Notes: generated by a model from the letters alone, not told the origin. A DNA stretch of 64,000 nucleotides from Mycoplasmopsis caviae (GCF_024498215.1 NZ_CP101806.1:992001-1056000), one strand, 5' to 3'; shown: positions 22,382 to 33,961, counted from the first letter of the stretch. Numbers and translations are program-made.

Positions 22382-22571
22382 TATATATTAATTATATTAA
22401 ATTTCCCATTTCTATTTTCTTTTTTAAAAAATTGATAATTACACTAGCGAAATTAATTCGAGTAACTTTAAAAAATTATTTTAATGTATTTTTAAAAAAC
22501 TCACATATGACATAAAATATAACAAATTTATCAACAATAATAAATCTATATTTTTAGTAATTTCTAAAACA

Positions 22572-22584
22572 CCTATAAAACAGG
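22572..22584 (-). repeat. CTATAAAA(C/T)AG hairpin element
   Basis: CCTATAAAACAGG, upstream of the MIP-MIB operon; followed by a CGGTTTGGTTA tail loosely like those at 7029 and 34021. Confidence 0.45.
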
Positions 22585-22770
22585 CGGTTTGGTTATTTTA
22601 ATGAAATTTACTTTGATATACATGTGATTAAATTCTTGTAAATTATTTTGAAAAAGCGACTTGTTTACGCAAATTTATTACCAAAAACATTAAAAAAGTG
22701 ATTTTTTGAAGAAAAATTCAAATTTTTACTTGTTTTTTTGTAAATCGACTACGCTTAATTTTCTAAAAAC

Positions 22771-22783
22771 ACTATAAAATAGT
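22771..22783. repeat. CTATAAAA(C/T)AG hairpin element
   Basis: ACTATAAAATAGT, a perfect 6-bp-arm palindromic hairpin with an A/T loop, in the same gap. Confidence 0.45.
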
Positions 22784-22929
22784 AATATATGACAATTTTG
22801 ATTTCGTTGTTTTATATTCAAAATTAACAAAATTTCATATTTTTTAAAAAATGGAAATTTTTTTAAAAAAATTAATTAAATTTGTAAATTTCTTCTATTT
22901 ATCTCCTTTTCTTTTTAAAAGTGATGAAA

Positions 22930-22978
22930 AACGAAGATATTAACTTTGGTTTAAAGCGCCTAAGTTAATATCTTCGTT
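22930..22978 (-). terminator. Terminator of the orphan methyltransferase, overlapping its CDS
   Basis: AACGAAGATATTAACTT pairs perfectly (17 bp) with AAGTTAATATCTTCGTT; a T run follows on the minus strand. One arm lies inside the last codons of the gene and the stop codon is in the stem. The loop contains a GCGC site. Confidence 0.85.
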
Positions 22979-24118
22979 GTTTAACTTATACTCAAATTTG
23001 TTGAAGTCTAGTACCTTTAAAATTTCCTCAGCAAGTATCCTAATTACATCAACTGAAACAGCATTACCTGCTTGTTTGTATAACATAGAATTTGGATACT
23101 TTCTACCTTTAAATTCACTTGGTAATTTGTATGATTCTCCAACCGGAAAACCTTGAAGTTTAAATGCTTCTGTAGGTGTTATTTTCCTAATTCCATCCTT
23201 AACTAAAATTAAAGGAACATTGTGGCCACCTGTTCCCATATTTGCTGTTAATGTTGGACAAACATTACTCTTATTTTTTCTAAGATACATTCCTCTTCTG
23301 CATTGATAAAATTGGTGTGACTCATTTATATCGCGTGCTAAATTTATATCATTAGGACTATCGCTAAAATATTTTGGATATCTTTCTTTTGTATAATAAA
23401 ACTCATAATTATCATTTATATTGATTTCATTATCTAGAATACTTTCAATTTGTTTGACTCGTTGCTCTTTGGTTATTTTGCTGATTAGATTATCAACTTC
23501 ATTAAAATATGTAAACCTTTGAAAATCTTCATCATTCAAAAAACCAATTATGTATATTCTTTCTCTATTTTGTGGTAATTCTGTCAAGTCCATTGTGTTT
23601 AATACTTTTTCAACAATTTTATAACCACATTCTTCTAATTTTGATTTAATAGTTTTGTACGTGTTTCCACCATTATGTGTTAATAAGTTTTTAACATTTT
23701 CTAAAAACAAAACACGTGGTTTTCCTTTGTGTTTATCCATTTGATTGATTAGTTCAATAATTTGCAAAAATAGATTTCCTCTTTCATCATCAAATCCCCT
23801 TTTTTCTCCAGCAATACTAAAAGCTTGACATGGAAAACCGCCATTTAAGACATCAATTCTATTTTCAAAAAGTATATGTCTTTTGCTTTCATAGTATTCT
23901 TTTTCCTTTAAATTTGTTGCCAATTCAGGATTTAAAAATTTATGAATATCACCCTCAAGTAATGGATGAGAGAAATTTGTTCTGTATGTTTGGCATGCAT
24001 ATGCATCAATTTCATTAGCAAAACATATTTTATAAGAAGCATTTTTTATTTTTGCTTGCAAAAAACCAAGACAAAATCCACCTACACCTGCAAAAAGACT
24101 TCCTACGTTATATTTCAT
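22940..24118 (-). CDS. DNA (cytosine-5)-methyltransferase, orphan
   Basis: 392 residues with complete C5 motifs: I VGSLFAGVGGFCLGF, IV GGFPCQAFSIAG (Cys97), VI FLENVKNLL, VIII LPQNRERIYIIGF, and X KQAGNAVSVDVI. The target-recognition region (about 240-310) differs from the HhaI-like enzyme, so the target is different and unknown. No endonuclease gene lies next to it: upstream is the divergent sufS, downstream a long empty gap. It may therefore act in epigenetic regulation, in protection against foreign restriction, or be the survivor of a lost system. GGGGG ribosome-binding site. Confidence 0.9.
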   Translation of the reverse strand: MKYNVGSLFAGVGGFCLGFLQAKIKNASYKICFANEIDAYACQTYRTNFSHPLLEGDIHKFLNPELATNLKEKEYYESKRHILFENRIDVLNGGFPCQAFSIAGEKRGFDDERGNLFLQIIELINQMDKHKGKPRVLFLENVKNLLTHNGGNTYKTIKSKLEECGYKIVEKVLNTMDLTELPQNRERIYIIGFLNDEDFQRFTYFNEVDNLISKITKEQRVKQIESILDNEININDNYEFYYTKERYPKYFSDSPNDINLARDINESHQFYQCRRGMYLRKNKSNVCPTLTANMGTGGHNVPLILVKDGIRKITPTEAFKLQGFPVGESYKLPSEFKGRKYPNSMLYKQAGNAVSVDVIRILAEEILKVLDFNKFEYKLNNEDINLGALNQS

Positions 24119-24202
24119 AATGCCCCCTTAATTTACACTTTCTTTTTTCTATATGCAACCTAAAAATATTGTTTATATTATAATTTCATTAATAATTAAA
24201 CT

Positions 24203-25363
24203 ATGAAATATATTAGCAAATATCTTAAGAGCCAATTTCCAATTACAAATAAAATAACTTACTTAGATAGCAGTGCACTTGTATTAAAACCAAAGTGTGC
24301 TGTTAATAAAGTAAGTAATTTTTACTTAAATGAATCTGTAAGCACAAGGACAATTAACAGCCAACTAGGAATTAATAATGCTCAAAAAATTAAGAATTTA
24401 AGAACTAAGGTTGCTCAACTTTTATCGTGTGAAAATAACGAAGTAATCTTTACTTCTGGAACTACTGATTCATTAAATAAATTTGCTCTAATGATTAAGA
24501 GTTTACTTAAAAAAGATGACATTATTCTTTTAGATGCATATAATCACTCATCAAATATGGCTCCATGAATTAAAATGGCTAATGAAATTGGTGCAAAGGT
24601 TAAAATTAGTCAAAATGTATTAGAAGACATAAATAAAGATGTGAAAATTGTGGCACTAAGCCAAATTTCAAATTCTCTTGAAAATAATATTGATATGAAC
24701 AAAATCTATCAGAAGGCACAATTAAACAAAACTATTGTTGTCAATGATGCAGCGCAAGCTATTGCTTATGAAGAAGTATCGTTTAAAAATTGTGATGTTA
24801 TTGCATTTAGTTCTAATAAGTTTTATGGGCCTACCGGCTTTGGTATTTTAGCAGTTAAAAATGATTTACTAAAATTATTAAGTGTGCCTTTTGTTGGGGG
24901 TGGTGTAATTAGTAACATTGATAACGAAAGTCAATATAGTCTTTCTTCACAGGTTGACAAATTCGAAGCAGGAACTCCAAATCTAGCGGCCATTAATATG
25001 TTTGAATCATCATTAGATTTTTTTAACAAAATCGGCTATCAAAAAACTCAAGAAATTTTAAACGAGTTAAGTTTATATGCCTATAATGAATTAAGCAAAA
25101 TTGATGGTATTAAATTGTATAATAAACCGCAAAGTCATATTATTATCTTTAATGTTAAAAATTATAATAGCCACGATGTAGCACATTATTTGGGCTCTAA
25201 AAATATTTATGTAAGGGCAGGTATTTTTTGCGACCATTATCTCAAGAAAATAACAAAAGAAAAATCTTTTGTTAGGGTTTCACTTGGGATTTATAACACT
25301 AAGGAAGATATTGATAGATTAGTTTCTGCACTAAAAGAGGGAGGTGATTTTCTTGTTTTATAA
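24203..25363 (+). CDS. sufS: Cysteine desulfurase
   Basis: 386-residue class V aminotransferase fold. PLP Lys206 lies in FSSNKFYGPTGFG, and the catalytic Cys343 in RAGIFCDHY is within a Suf-type C-terminal loop. FTSGTTDS binds the PLP phosphate. It removes sulfur from cysteine and hands it to SufU for Fe-S cluster or tRNA thiolation. The neighbour sufU starts inside its last codons. The ATG has a weak ribosome-binding site; TATAAT at 24179 is a good -10, so the 5' leader is short. Confidence 0.9.
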
Positions 25364-25778
25364 TAATGATCAAAAGCGTCAAATAATAATGGAACATTAC
25401 CTAAATCCTAAGCACAAAAGTTCTGATCTAAAAAATAAGATTATTAAGCACGGGGAAAGTTGTGCCGATTATCTTGAGTGTGAATTAGTAATTGAGAACA
25501 GCAAGATTAAGGATATTAAATTCAATGGTCAAGGTTGTGCATTTTTTATAGCATCTACTGACTTACTAATTGAGTTGATAATAGATAAGAAAATTAGCGA
25601 AAGCACCTATTTAATAGGTCTTTATGAAAAATTTATACTAGGTGAAGAATTAAAGGAAGATGAAGTTAAAAAACTTGAAACATTATCAATTTTTGATAAT
25701 GTTAAAAGTCAATTTAATAGGGTTAATTGTGCATTGATGTTAGCAAGAGCAATAAAGGAAAAATTAACTAATGAATAA
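25353..25778 (+). CDS. sufU: Iron-sulfur cluster scaffold/sulfur relay protein SufU
   Basis: 141 residues. The Cys residues expected of SufU are present (HGESCAD, GQGCAFF, VNCALM), with the family start ..RQIIMEHYLNPKH. I choose TTG at 25353 because it follows GAGGGAGGTGA at ideal spacing. GTG at 25344 is possible but lies within that site. The gene overlaps the end of sufS and pairs with it for sulfur transfer. Confidence 0.85.
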   Translation: MFYNNDQKRQIIMEHYLNPKHKSSDLKNKIIKHGESCADYLECELVIENSKIKDIKFNGQGCAFFIASTDLLIELIIDKKISESTYLIGLYEKFILGEELKEDEVKKLETLSIFDNVKSQFNRVNCALMLARAIKEKLTNE

Positions 25779-27018
25779 AAAAGTTATTTTTCATATGGAC
25801 TTTGACTCATATTTTGTAAGTGCTCATCGCTCAATAAATCCAGCACTAAAAAATAAACCTGTGGCAATCGGAAGAAGGCTAAAGCGTTCAATAGTTTCAT
25901 CAGTTAGTTATGAGTTAAAGAAAAAAGGAGCAAAGGTTGGATGGCCTAAAAACAAAATATTGGATATTGATCCTCATACAGTCTTTGTTGAACCTAACTT
26001 TGATTTATATCTTTCATTGTCTAACAAAATATTTGAATATATTAGTGAGAAATACACAAAAAACATTGAGGTTTTTTCAATTGATGAATGTTGAATGGAT
26101 GTTAGTGATGTAGTTGGAAATAGTGATCCTTGTAAGTTAGCTAAGAAGATACAAAGCGATATTTTAAATCACTTTGACATACCACTTACAATAGGAATTT
26201 CATACAATAAATTTTTAGCTAAATTATCAACAAATTTAGGCAAGCCTTTTGGCATTTTACAAACAAAACTTGAAGATATTCCAAGTAGAATATGACCATT
26301 ACCAATTATTGATTTTTTTGGTATTGGTAAACCAACAGCTGAAAGATTACAAAAATTACAAATTAACACAATTGGCGATTTGGCTAATAGCAGTTGAGAA
26401 AACCTAAAGTTACAAAAAATTTTTGGCACAAGAACTAAAGGCATCATCCTTGAAGCACAAGGCAGTGGCAGTAACTTACTTAACTATGGACACAATGATC
26501 TAAAAAACATTGGTAATGAACTTACTTTTTTAACCTATGATATTGATGATCGTAAAGAAATCTTGCTCATCCTAAGAAATTTGTGTGCAAAAGTTTCAAG
26601 AAGAGCAAAAAATAGAAATTCACTTCCCAAAGTTATCTCGTGTTCAATTAGGGACACAAATAAAACATGACATTCTAAACAAAAAACTATGTCAGTTGTT
26701 TCAAATGATGAAGATATTATTTTTAAAGAAGCAAGCAAACTTTTTGAAATACTTTGAAATGAAGAAGCAATTAGAGGTATTGGTGTTAGATTACACAAAT
26801 TGGTTAGTGAATTTGAATATGGAAAACAATTAAGCATCTTTACAAAACCAGAAGATGAAAACACACAAACATTTAAAATAAAAAACATTATTAATGATGT
26901 TAATTATCAACTAAGAGATAAAAAACTAAAACTTGCATCTGAATATAATAGAGAAAAGAAAAAGCAAAATATCCAAACAAAATTTCTACAAGAAGATATA
27001 GCTAAAAAGAATTTATAA
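25771..27018 (+). CDS. dinB: DNA polymerase IV (Y-family translesion polymerase)
   Basis: 415 residues. Catalytic carboxylates appear in FHMDFDSYF and in VFSIDECWMDVSD (TGA Trp). Palm and little-finger domains follow. It copies damaged templates. Two features are weak: the C-terminal little finger reaches only about residue 350 before a lysine-rich tail, and no clear clamp-binding QL-type motif ends the protein, although QLSIF at about residue 345 could serve. Overlaps sufU by 8 bases, so it belongs to that operon. Confidence 0.88.
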
Positions 27019-27038
27019 TTTAAAAATTAAGGAGAAAT

Positions 27039-28133
27039 ATGAAAATAGCTTTATTTGGTGGCTCATTTAATCCTGTACATAATGGGCACTTAAAAATTGC
27101 AGAATTCGCTTATAAAACACTTGAATTGGACAAAATGTTTTTTGTCCCAACTGCAGTAAGTCCATTCAAAAAAGGACATAAAGTTGCTCCTAATCAAGAT
27201 AGAGTAAATATGCTTAGGCTTGCAATTGAGGATTTAGAAGGAAACTACGAGATTAGTGATTTTGAACTCAAGCGTGGTGGTGTGAGTTACACATTTGAAA
27301 CTATAAGATATTTTAAGCAAAAATATCCAAATGATGAACTTTATTTTTTAATGGGTAGCGATTTATTGGCAAAATTGAACAAGTGAGAGCACATTGAAGA
27401 AATGACAAAATTGGCTCAATTTGTAGTTTTTAAACGTTCTAAAAACTTTAATAAAATTAATGCTAAAAGATTCAATGCATTAATTTTAAAAAATGAACTT
27501 TATGAAGAAAGTTCAACAGAAGTTAGAAAAGGTAAAATGTGAATGCTACCAGAAAAAGTTAACGAATATCTAGGAAGCCATTTCTTATATGCAAGTGAAA
27601 TTGTACATTCAGTTTTAAGCGCTAAACGAGCTAAACACTCGGTTGCTGCAGCAACTTTTGCAGCTGAGTTAGCTAAATCAATAAAATTTGATGCAAAAAT
27701 TGCTTATTATGCAGGCCTATTTCATGATATCTGCAAAGAATTAAGTGAGCCAGAAAGCAGAAAATTTATAGCTCAATTTGATAATAAAGCTAACAATAAA
27801 TCAACTTATCCTAATCATGTATTGCACCAAGTTTGTGGGGCTCTTTGAGTAAGTAAAATTTACAAAATTAATAATGATGATATAACTAGAGCGATTAGAA
27901 TTCATACAACACTTGACCTTGAATTAAGCACACTTGATAGGATACTATATATAGCTGACAAAATCTGTGACGGTAGAGCTTTTAGTGGTGTTCAAAAATT
28001 AAGAACACTTGCCCTAAGTGATTTTGATCAAGGTTTTAGAGAGGTTGTTATTCGTAATTATGAATATAATAAACAAAAAGGTATAATATTTAATGAATTA
28101 CAGCAAAAAATTTACGACAAATGAATGAAGTAA
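27039..28133 (+). CDS. nadD: Nicotinate-nucleotide adenylyltransferase fused to YqeK-type HD phosphohydrolase
   Basis: 364 residues. The first about 180 form a NadD domain: FGGSFNPVHNGHLKIA carries the nucleotidyltransferase HxGH, and later ESSTEVRKGK is the ISST-like signature. Residues about 185-364 form an HD domain (AKRAKHSVAAATFA, GLFHDICKE, IRIHT, LYIADKICDGR) like YqeK, which hydrolyses Ap4A. In many Firmicutes these are adjacent separate genes; here they are one chain with no stop between. It makes NAD precursors. TGA Trp codons lie in both parts. AAGGAG ribosome-binding site. Confidence 0.9.
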
Positions 28134-28154
28134 TTTTTTGGTAGAAAGGTTGCA

Positions 28155-28895
28155 ATGAAGGAATTGGTTAGGGTTCAAAAATTAATTGCACAATCAGGTT
28201 TTTGTTCAAGAAGAAAAGCAGAAGAATACATTGAAAAAAAACTAGTAAAAATTAATGGGCAAATCGCTAAACTGGGTGATAGAGCAAGCGAGGAAGATGA
28301 AATAAAAGTTAATAATAAACTTATTTCATTACAAAAACCAAATTTTGTCTATTTCATACTAAATAAGCCTAAAAAGACAATTTCTAGTGTCAAAGATCCA
28401 AAGAAAAGAACTACGGTTGTTGACATAATTAATTACCCTGAACGTATTGCTCCAGTGGGTCGGCTTGATTATGATACAACAGGTGCAATACTTTTAACTA
28501 ACGATTGAGAAATGATTAATAAACTAACTCATCCAAAGTATGAAATTCAGAGAACATATCGCGTTAGAATTGACTCTCCATTAAGTCTTAAAGAATTTAA
28601 ACTCATAAATGTAGGCCTAATGGTTAATGGTAAGTTTTCAAAACAAGTTGTTGATCAAGTTGACACTAAAAGTTATCTAGTAACTCTTCATGTTGGTTCA
28701 TACCACCATATTAAAGAGTTGTTTAAAGCTCTTAACCATAGTGTTATAAATCTCAAGAGATTATCTTTTGCTAATTTAACTGTTGAAAAAATGCCTGAAG
28801 GTTCTTTTAGAACTCTAACACTTAAGGAATTAAAAGATTTAAAGACTTTAATTTCATTGCAAGAAAAAAAACTATGCCAAAGTGAAAAAAAATAA
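28155..28895 (+). CDS. Pseudouridine synthase, RluB/RsuA family
   Basis: 246 residues: N-terminal S4 RNA-binding domain (VRVQKLIAQSGFCSRRKAE), then the catalytic domain with GRLDYDTTGAILLTND, where Asp of RLDYDT is the catalytic residue. It modifies uridine in rRNA, probably 23S. A TGA Trp follows LLTND. The gene closely follows nadD and overlaps the lipoprotein start by 22 bases. Confidence 0.88.
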
Positions 28896-29989
28896 CTTTT
28901 TTAATGCCTACTTCATTATTTATTTCTGCACCCATAATTTCTGCTTCTTGTCAAAGCAGTTTTTGAGATATCGGTGAATATGAAAAAAATGTTTATGAAA
29001 CTAGATTAAAAGAGTTAGTTAACAATTACAATGATAATTTTGATAAGTTAGCCAAATTTATGGACCAAAACAACAGAAGTGGATCATACAAGACTCATTA
29101 TTATGAGGATTTTGAAAAAGCAAGAAAAATTACAAAATTTGCTTTTGATGATTTTATACTTAAATACTCATCAGCCATTAATGTTAAAGATGGTAAAAAA
29201 AGTTATAAGTTTGTTGTAAATGGTATTGATCAAAGCAATGAATTTGATCAATACTATCGTGATTTTTCTAGCAAAACAAATTCATCAAATAAAGAAACTT
29301 TTTACAATAATGTTACTTATTTAAGAAAAATTAATGAAGAAATAAATTCAATATTTGATGATTGGTCTAACTATATAAGAAACAATTCAAGTCTCTTGTT
29401 ATTTGGCCAAATTTTTACAAATAATAAATTTGCGGGCTGACCTTTCTTTTACAATAGAAGTAATAGCGAATGATATCAGAAACAGTTTTTTGGAGATATT
29501 GCAAAACATAATGAAAATATTGCAAAAGAGTATATAACTAGGTACTTTGATAAAGATAAATCTAATATTGACTATAGTTTAATTAAAAATCCATCCGAAA
29601 GTGACGGAAAACACACTCATGCAGTAATGAACTTATTAAATGAATGAATATCAACAGTAATTTCTCCAACTGACAAAAACAATCGAATAAACAAAATAAT
29701 AAAGTGAATTGAAGAATTCAAAACATTTATTATGAATAAATCATGAGAATTTAAAAAAGGTAATATTTTACTTAAATTTAAGTCTCAAAGTAAATTTGAA
29801 GATATTGATCTTTTTGATTTTATAAATGAACTTGAAAATAATATTAATATTTCCAAATTACCCTATGAAAAAGACATAACAGCTAAAATTAAACAAGAAT
29901 TTTATAAGAATCGTTTCTTAAAAACCATAGATAAATTGGTTGAAATAGCAAATGAAATTTTATTTTTAGTTAGACAATACGAGTCATAG
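28874..29989 (+). CDS. Putative lipoprotein, unknown function
   Basis: 371 residues starting inside rluB: MPKWKKITFLMPTSLFI, then a lipobox ISASC, so lipid-anchored outside the cell. The rest is hydrophilic, rich in Asn, Lys, Phe and Trp (many by TGA), with no recognised domain. No clear Shine-Dalgarno site precedes it, so translation may be coupled to rluB. Last gene of the sufS operon. Confidence 0.75.
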
Positions 29990-30036
29990 ACTAACAATTT
30001 AAATAAGATTTGTTAATAATTAGCATTAATATATTA

Positions 30037-30058
30037 AAATTAAAATATATTTTAATTT
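30037..30058. promoter_or_regulatory. 22-base A/T palindrome before cmk
   Basis: AAATTAAAATA followed directly by its complement TATTTTAATTT, ending 3 bases before the cmk ribosome-binding site AAGGAG. It could be a -10 region, an operator or chance in AT-rich DNA. Confidence 0.3.
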
Positions 30059-30070
30059 ATAAGGAGCAAT

Positions 30071-30769
30071 ATGTCAAAGGTTACAAAAATTAATATTGCA
30101 ATAGATGGTCCTTGTGGAGCTGGAAAGTCAACTGTTTCCCAAGAAGTAGCTCGAAGGCTTGGATATGTTTTTATCAACAGCGGGAGTGTTTATCGTGCTC
30201 TTGCACTAAATGCTAAGCAACTTGGTGTTGATTGAAATGATGAGGCACAAATCAATAAGACACTTGAAAAAAATATTATTTCACTTGATGAAAAAGAAAA
30301 CATTTTTTTAAGAGAAAAAAATGTTTCAATTGAGATTCGAGAAGACTCAATTTCTTTTGGTTCTTCGACCATTGCTACATATAAAAAGGTTCGTCAATAT
30401 GTTGTTGACCTAATTCAAAATATAACTAAAAAAAGTAAGGGTTATATTATGGATGGTCGTGATACAACATTTAAAATTATGCCTTATGCCGAACTCAAAA
30501 TCTTCTTGACTGCTTCACCAGAAGAGAGAGCTATGAGAAGACTAAATCAAAATGTTGCACTTGGCTTCAATATGGATTACAACAAAATACTTGATGAAGT
30601 TAAGCTTAGAGACTTCCAAGATATGAATCGTGAGGTTGATCCTCTTCACAAAGTTAAAGATGCAAAAGAAATTGATTGTACAAACATGGGTTTTGAAGCT
30701 GTTGTTGTAAATATTATTGAATTAGTAAAAAAAACTATAGAAAGGTTAAACAAGAAGAATGAGAAATAA
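30071..30769 (+). CDS. cmk: Cytidylate kinase
   Basis: 232 residues with the P-loop [11 protein letters not shown], the nucleotide-binding [13 protein letters not shown], and [12 protein letters not shown] before the lid region. It phosphorylates CMP/dCMP. TGA Trp in VDWND. AAGGAG ribosome-binding site. Overlaps der by 11 bases; cmk-der is a common pairing. Confidence 0.92.
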
Positions 30770-32066
30770 TGTTATAGCTATAATTGGTAAGCCTAATGTT
30801 GGTAAAAGTACACTATTTAACAGGCTAATTGGTAAAAGAAGTTCAATTATTTTTGATCGCCCGGGCGTCACTAGAGATCGTCTTTATGAAACCTTTTCAT
30901 GAAACGGTAAAGAAATAAAAGTTATTGATACTGGTGGTATTGAAATTGAAAATAGACCTTTTCAAGACCATATTAAAATCCAAGCAAATATTGCAATTGA
31001 AGAAGCTAATGTAATTATATTTATTGTTGATGGTAATGCTGACATTACTAATGATGATTCAATGATTTATAACATGCTCCAAAAATCAGGCAAACCTATT
31101 GTAGTTGTTGCTAATAAATTAGATAATATTTCACAATTTAATTATTCATGATATTCACTTGGTGTTGACCATATTTTTCCTATTTCTGCACAACATGGAA
31201 ACGGTGTTGGAGATGTTTTAGACCAATGTCTTAAACATCTATCACTTGATGATGAAAAAAGTGAAAAGTTATTTAAACTTTCAATAATTGGACGACCTAA
31301 TGCAGGTAAGAGTTCAATGCTTAATAGACTTGCAGGCGAAAATCGCTCAATAGTTTCTGAAATCGCTGGCACAACAAGAGACAGTGTTAAAAGTGTTGTT
31401 AAAATAAAAAATGAAACTCTAGAAATTATTGATACCGCAGGCATTACAAGAAAAAGTAAAATTGAAGACAGCGTTGACCACTATGCACTAAAGCGTGCAA
31501 TGAGTTCATTAGATGAGTCGAATTTATCTCTTATTTTAATTGACTCAACTCAAGAATTATCTCACTTTGATGCTCGAATTATTGGATATGCATTAGATAA
31601 TAATAAACCAATTATTATTGTGGTTAATAAGTGAGACTTAGTTGAAAAAGAAACTCAAACAATGGCTGATTTCGAAAAGAAAATGCGTAATAAGTTTCAT
31701 TTTGTGCCTTGAGTTCCAATTTGTTTTGTTTCAGTCAAAACAAATTCAAGAATGGATAAATTAATTGAAACAATTATCAAAGTTAAGCAAAATCTTGAAC
31801 GTGATGTCAAGCCTTCCGTTTTATCAAATTTAATTCATGAAACCCAAATGGTTCAACCAGCTGCTCCATATAATGGTGGAAGATTAAATATCTATTTTGC
31901 TCGCAAAACTCAGGATCCAATTCCAACCTTTGTTTTCTTTGTTAACAATCGTAAATATGTTCATTTTAGTTATGAACGCTTTCTAGAAAAACAAATTAGG
32001 CAAGTTTTAGACTATACCGGATGTCCAATAAACCTAATATTTAAAAATAAATCAGGTTTAGAATAA
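30759..32066 (+). CDS. der: Ribosome assembly GTPase Der (EngA)
   Basis: 435 residues with two tandem GTPase domains: GKPNVGKS at 9-16 with DTGGIE, and GRPNAGKS at about 172 with DTAGITRK and NKWD. A KH-like C-terminal domain ends the chain. This double-GTPase layout is unique to Der, needed for 50S subunit assembly. Confidence 0.94.
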
Positions 32067-32091
32067 ACATAATTAAAACTAATTTAAAAAT

Positions 32092-33150
32092 ATGCAAAAG
32101 TCAAATAATCAAATTAAAATTTACACAGGTTTAGATCAAAGCAAGATTAAGAAAGAATATCGCAACAATCTTAAAAAATCTTGATTCGCTCGCAACATTG
32201 CACCTGTTGACAATAAAAGGTGACTATTTATTGAAAAAATAGTCAAATTTTTCTTAATGATTATCTTATGAATAGCAACTCCAAGACTTAGTTGAAAAAA
32301 TAAAAGCAAAACCAATGAATTAATTAATAGAACATATAAAAAGTTTACCGATAAGTCTTTTGTTTTTATTCCTTTAACCACTGCCTTTTATTTTCTGGTT
32401 TCATTTGTGCCTATTATTACAATTATGATTATTTTGCTTTCTCTAATCCCTAGTTATCACACTCTTTTTATTAATGAAATTTTGGGACGAATTATACCTG
32501 GTGTTACATCAATAATTAAAATTCCTGATACATCTAAAAAAGGTGCTCAATTAACTTCACTAATTATTCTTTGCTTAGCTTCTTTATGAATGTCATCTAG
32601 TGGTTTTGGTAAATTTATTTATAGTCAAAACTATATTTATGGTCATAAAAATTTGGGTAATTGATTAACTAATAGACTCAAGGGATTACTTGTTGTCTTA
32701 AGCATTAGTATTTACTTATTTTTAGCAGGTGCTTTATATTTATTTTTCTATCAAACTTTCACTGACAGCCTAAGTATTTATTACAAAAATATTTATTTTT
32801 ATATAACCTTTTCAATTTATTTATTAGTTGTGCTTTACTTTGGTTTAAGCTTGCTGTACACAATGAGCCCGAGTTTTAAACTTGGCTGAACAACTGTTTT
32901 TCCAGGTGTGTTAATCACTAGTATTCCTATTATGATTTTTATGACAATTTTTGGTTTCTTAACTTCTTTAATTAAATATGATAAGTATGGTATTATTGGC
33001 TCGTTTATGTATATAGCACTTTTTGTTTCTTATTTAACATACTTTATGTTCTTAGGAATTATTGTTAATGAAGCATATTATAAAACGTTTGTATCTTCTT
33101 ACACTGTTTCAAAACGCAGTTTATTTGGCAAAATGTTTTTAAAAATATAG
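32092..33150 (+). CDS. YihY/UPF0761 family membrane protein
   Basis: 352 residues: a basic cytosolic N-terminus, then about six membrane helices. FYFLVSFVPIITIMIILLSLIP is the typical first-helix pattern of the YihY (formerly 'RNase BN') family, and SLWMSSSGFGKFIYSQNYIY is a second conserved part. Function of the family is unsettled. Ends within a terminator stem. Confidence 0.75.
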
Positions 33151-33170
33151 GTGGCTGAACCTATATTTTT
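33141..33170 (+). terminator. Terminator of cmk-der-yihY
   Basis: AAAAATATAGGT pairs with ACCTATATTTTT around GGCTGA, followed by TT. The TAG stop lies in the first arm. Confidence 0.8.
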
Positions 33171-33175
33171 TTATA

Positions 33176-33199
33176 AAAAGCCTGTTTTATAGGGCTTTT
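33176..33199. terminator. Second hairpin with CTGTTTTATAG core
   Basis: AAAAGCC and GGCTTTT enclose TGTTTTATAG. It lies between convergent yihY and deoD and can end transcription from both. A member of the CTATAAAA(C/T)AG set, in the opposite orientation. Confidence 0.65.
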
Positions 33200-33253
33200 A
33201 GTTAAATAAGAATTATAAAAAGCAAAGTGTTTTTTACATCTATAAGTCTAGCA

Positions 33254-33961
33254 CTATTGAGTCAATGCATTTAGTGCAATTAGAAACATTGTACTAAATT
33301 CTACGAGTCGTTCATCTGAACTTAATGAAGCGCCTGTAACTATATTTTCCGAAACACTTAATAGTGCAGCTGCTTTTTTATTGCACCTTTGTGCTGTTGC
33401 AAAAAGTGCAAAGCATTCATTGTCAACTGTTTGACATTTAGTAACTCTAATTGTGTCCTCAAGTGATCTCAAACCATAGAAAACATCACTTAAGTGACAT
33501 GAGATCTCTTTTAGATCAATATTCATCTTGCTTGCTGTACTTTTAAGTTTATTAAAGATTTCTTTGTCAGGATAATTCTCCTGTTCTTTGCTTCCGAGCA
33601 TTAATTCAACAAAACCTGTTCCATCAGCATAAGCTCGTTTAACTAAAACAGGTTCCTTAACATTTAACTCAGGTATATATGAACCTGTTGAACCGACTCG
33701 AACAATTACATCAACATCGTAAACGCTATAGAGTTCATAAGCATAAATCCCTATTGATGCAGAACCCATACCGCTAGCACCAATAGTAACTAATTTACCA
33801 TTGTATTCTCCTGTGTAAAATAATATGTTTCTAACGCTAGAAACTAATTTAGCATTCTTTAAAAATTTTTTAGCCATATATTCAGCTCTTAATGGGTCGC
33901 CTGGCATTAACACTATTTTAGCAATTTCATCTTTTTGTGCACTAATATGAGGTGTTGGCAT
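33254..33961 (-). CDS. deoD: Purine-nucleoside phosphorylase
   Basis: 235 residues of the hexameric low-molecular-weight type: MPTPHISAQKDEIAKIVLMPGDPLRAEYMA at the start, VRVGSTGSY, and MGSASIGIYAYEL. It splits purine nucleosides into base and (deoxy)ribose-1-phosphate, matching the nucleoside importer further on. In the NP_1 active-site loop SSDERL the Asp is in place. Usual length, single gene. AAGGAG ribosome-binding site. Confidence 0.93.
   Translation of the reverse strand: MPTPHISAQKDEIAKIVLMPGDPLRAEYMAKKFLKNAKLVSSVRNILFYTGEYNGKLVTIGASGMGSASIGIYAYELYSVYDVDVIVRVGSTGSYIPELNVKEPVLVKRAYADGTGFVELMLGSKEQENYPDKEIFNKLKSTASKMNIDLKEISCHLSDVFYGLRSLEDTIRVTKCQTVDNECFALFATAQRCNKKAAALLSVSENIVTGASLSSDERLVEFSTMFLIALNALTQ

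Larger units (their letters stand above)
22382..22929. other. AT-rich intergenic region
   Basis: About 550 bases with no coding potential on either strand. It holds two CTATAAAA(C/T)AG hairpins and presumably the promoter of the MIP-MIB operon. The rest is poly-A/T-rich sequence in which I see nothing more. Confidence 0.5.
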
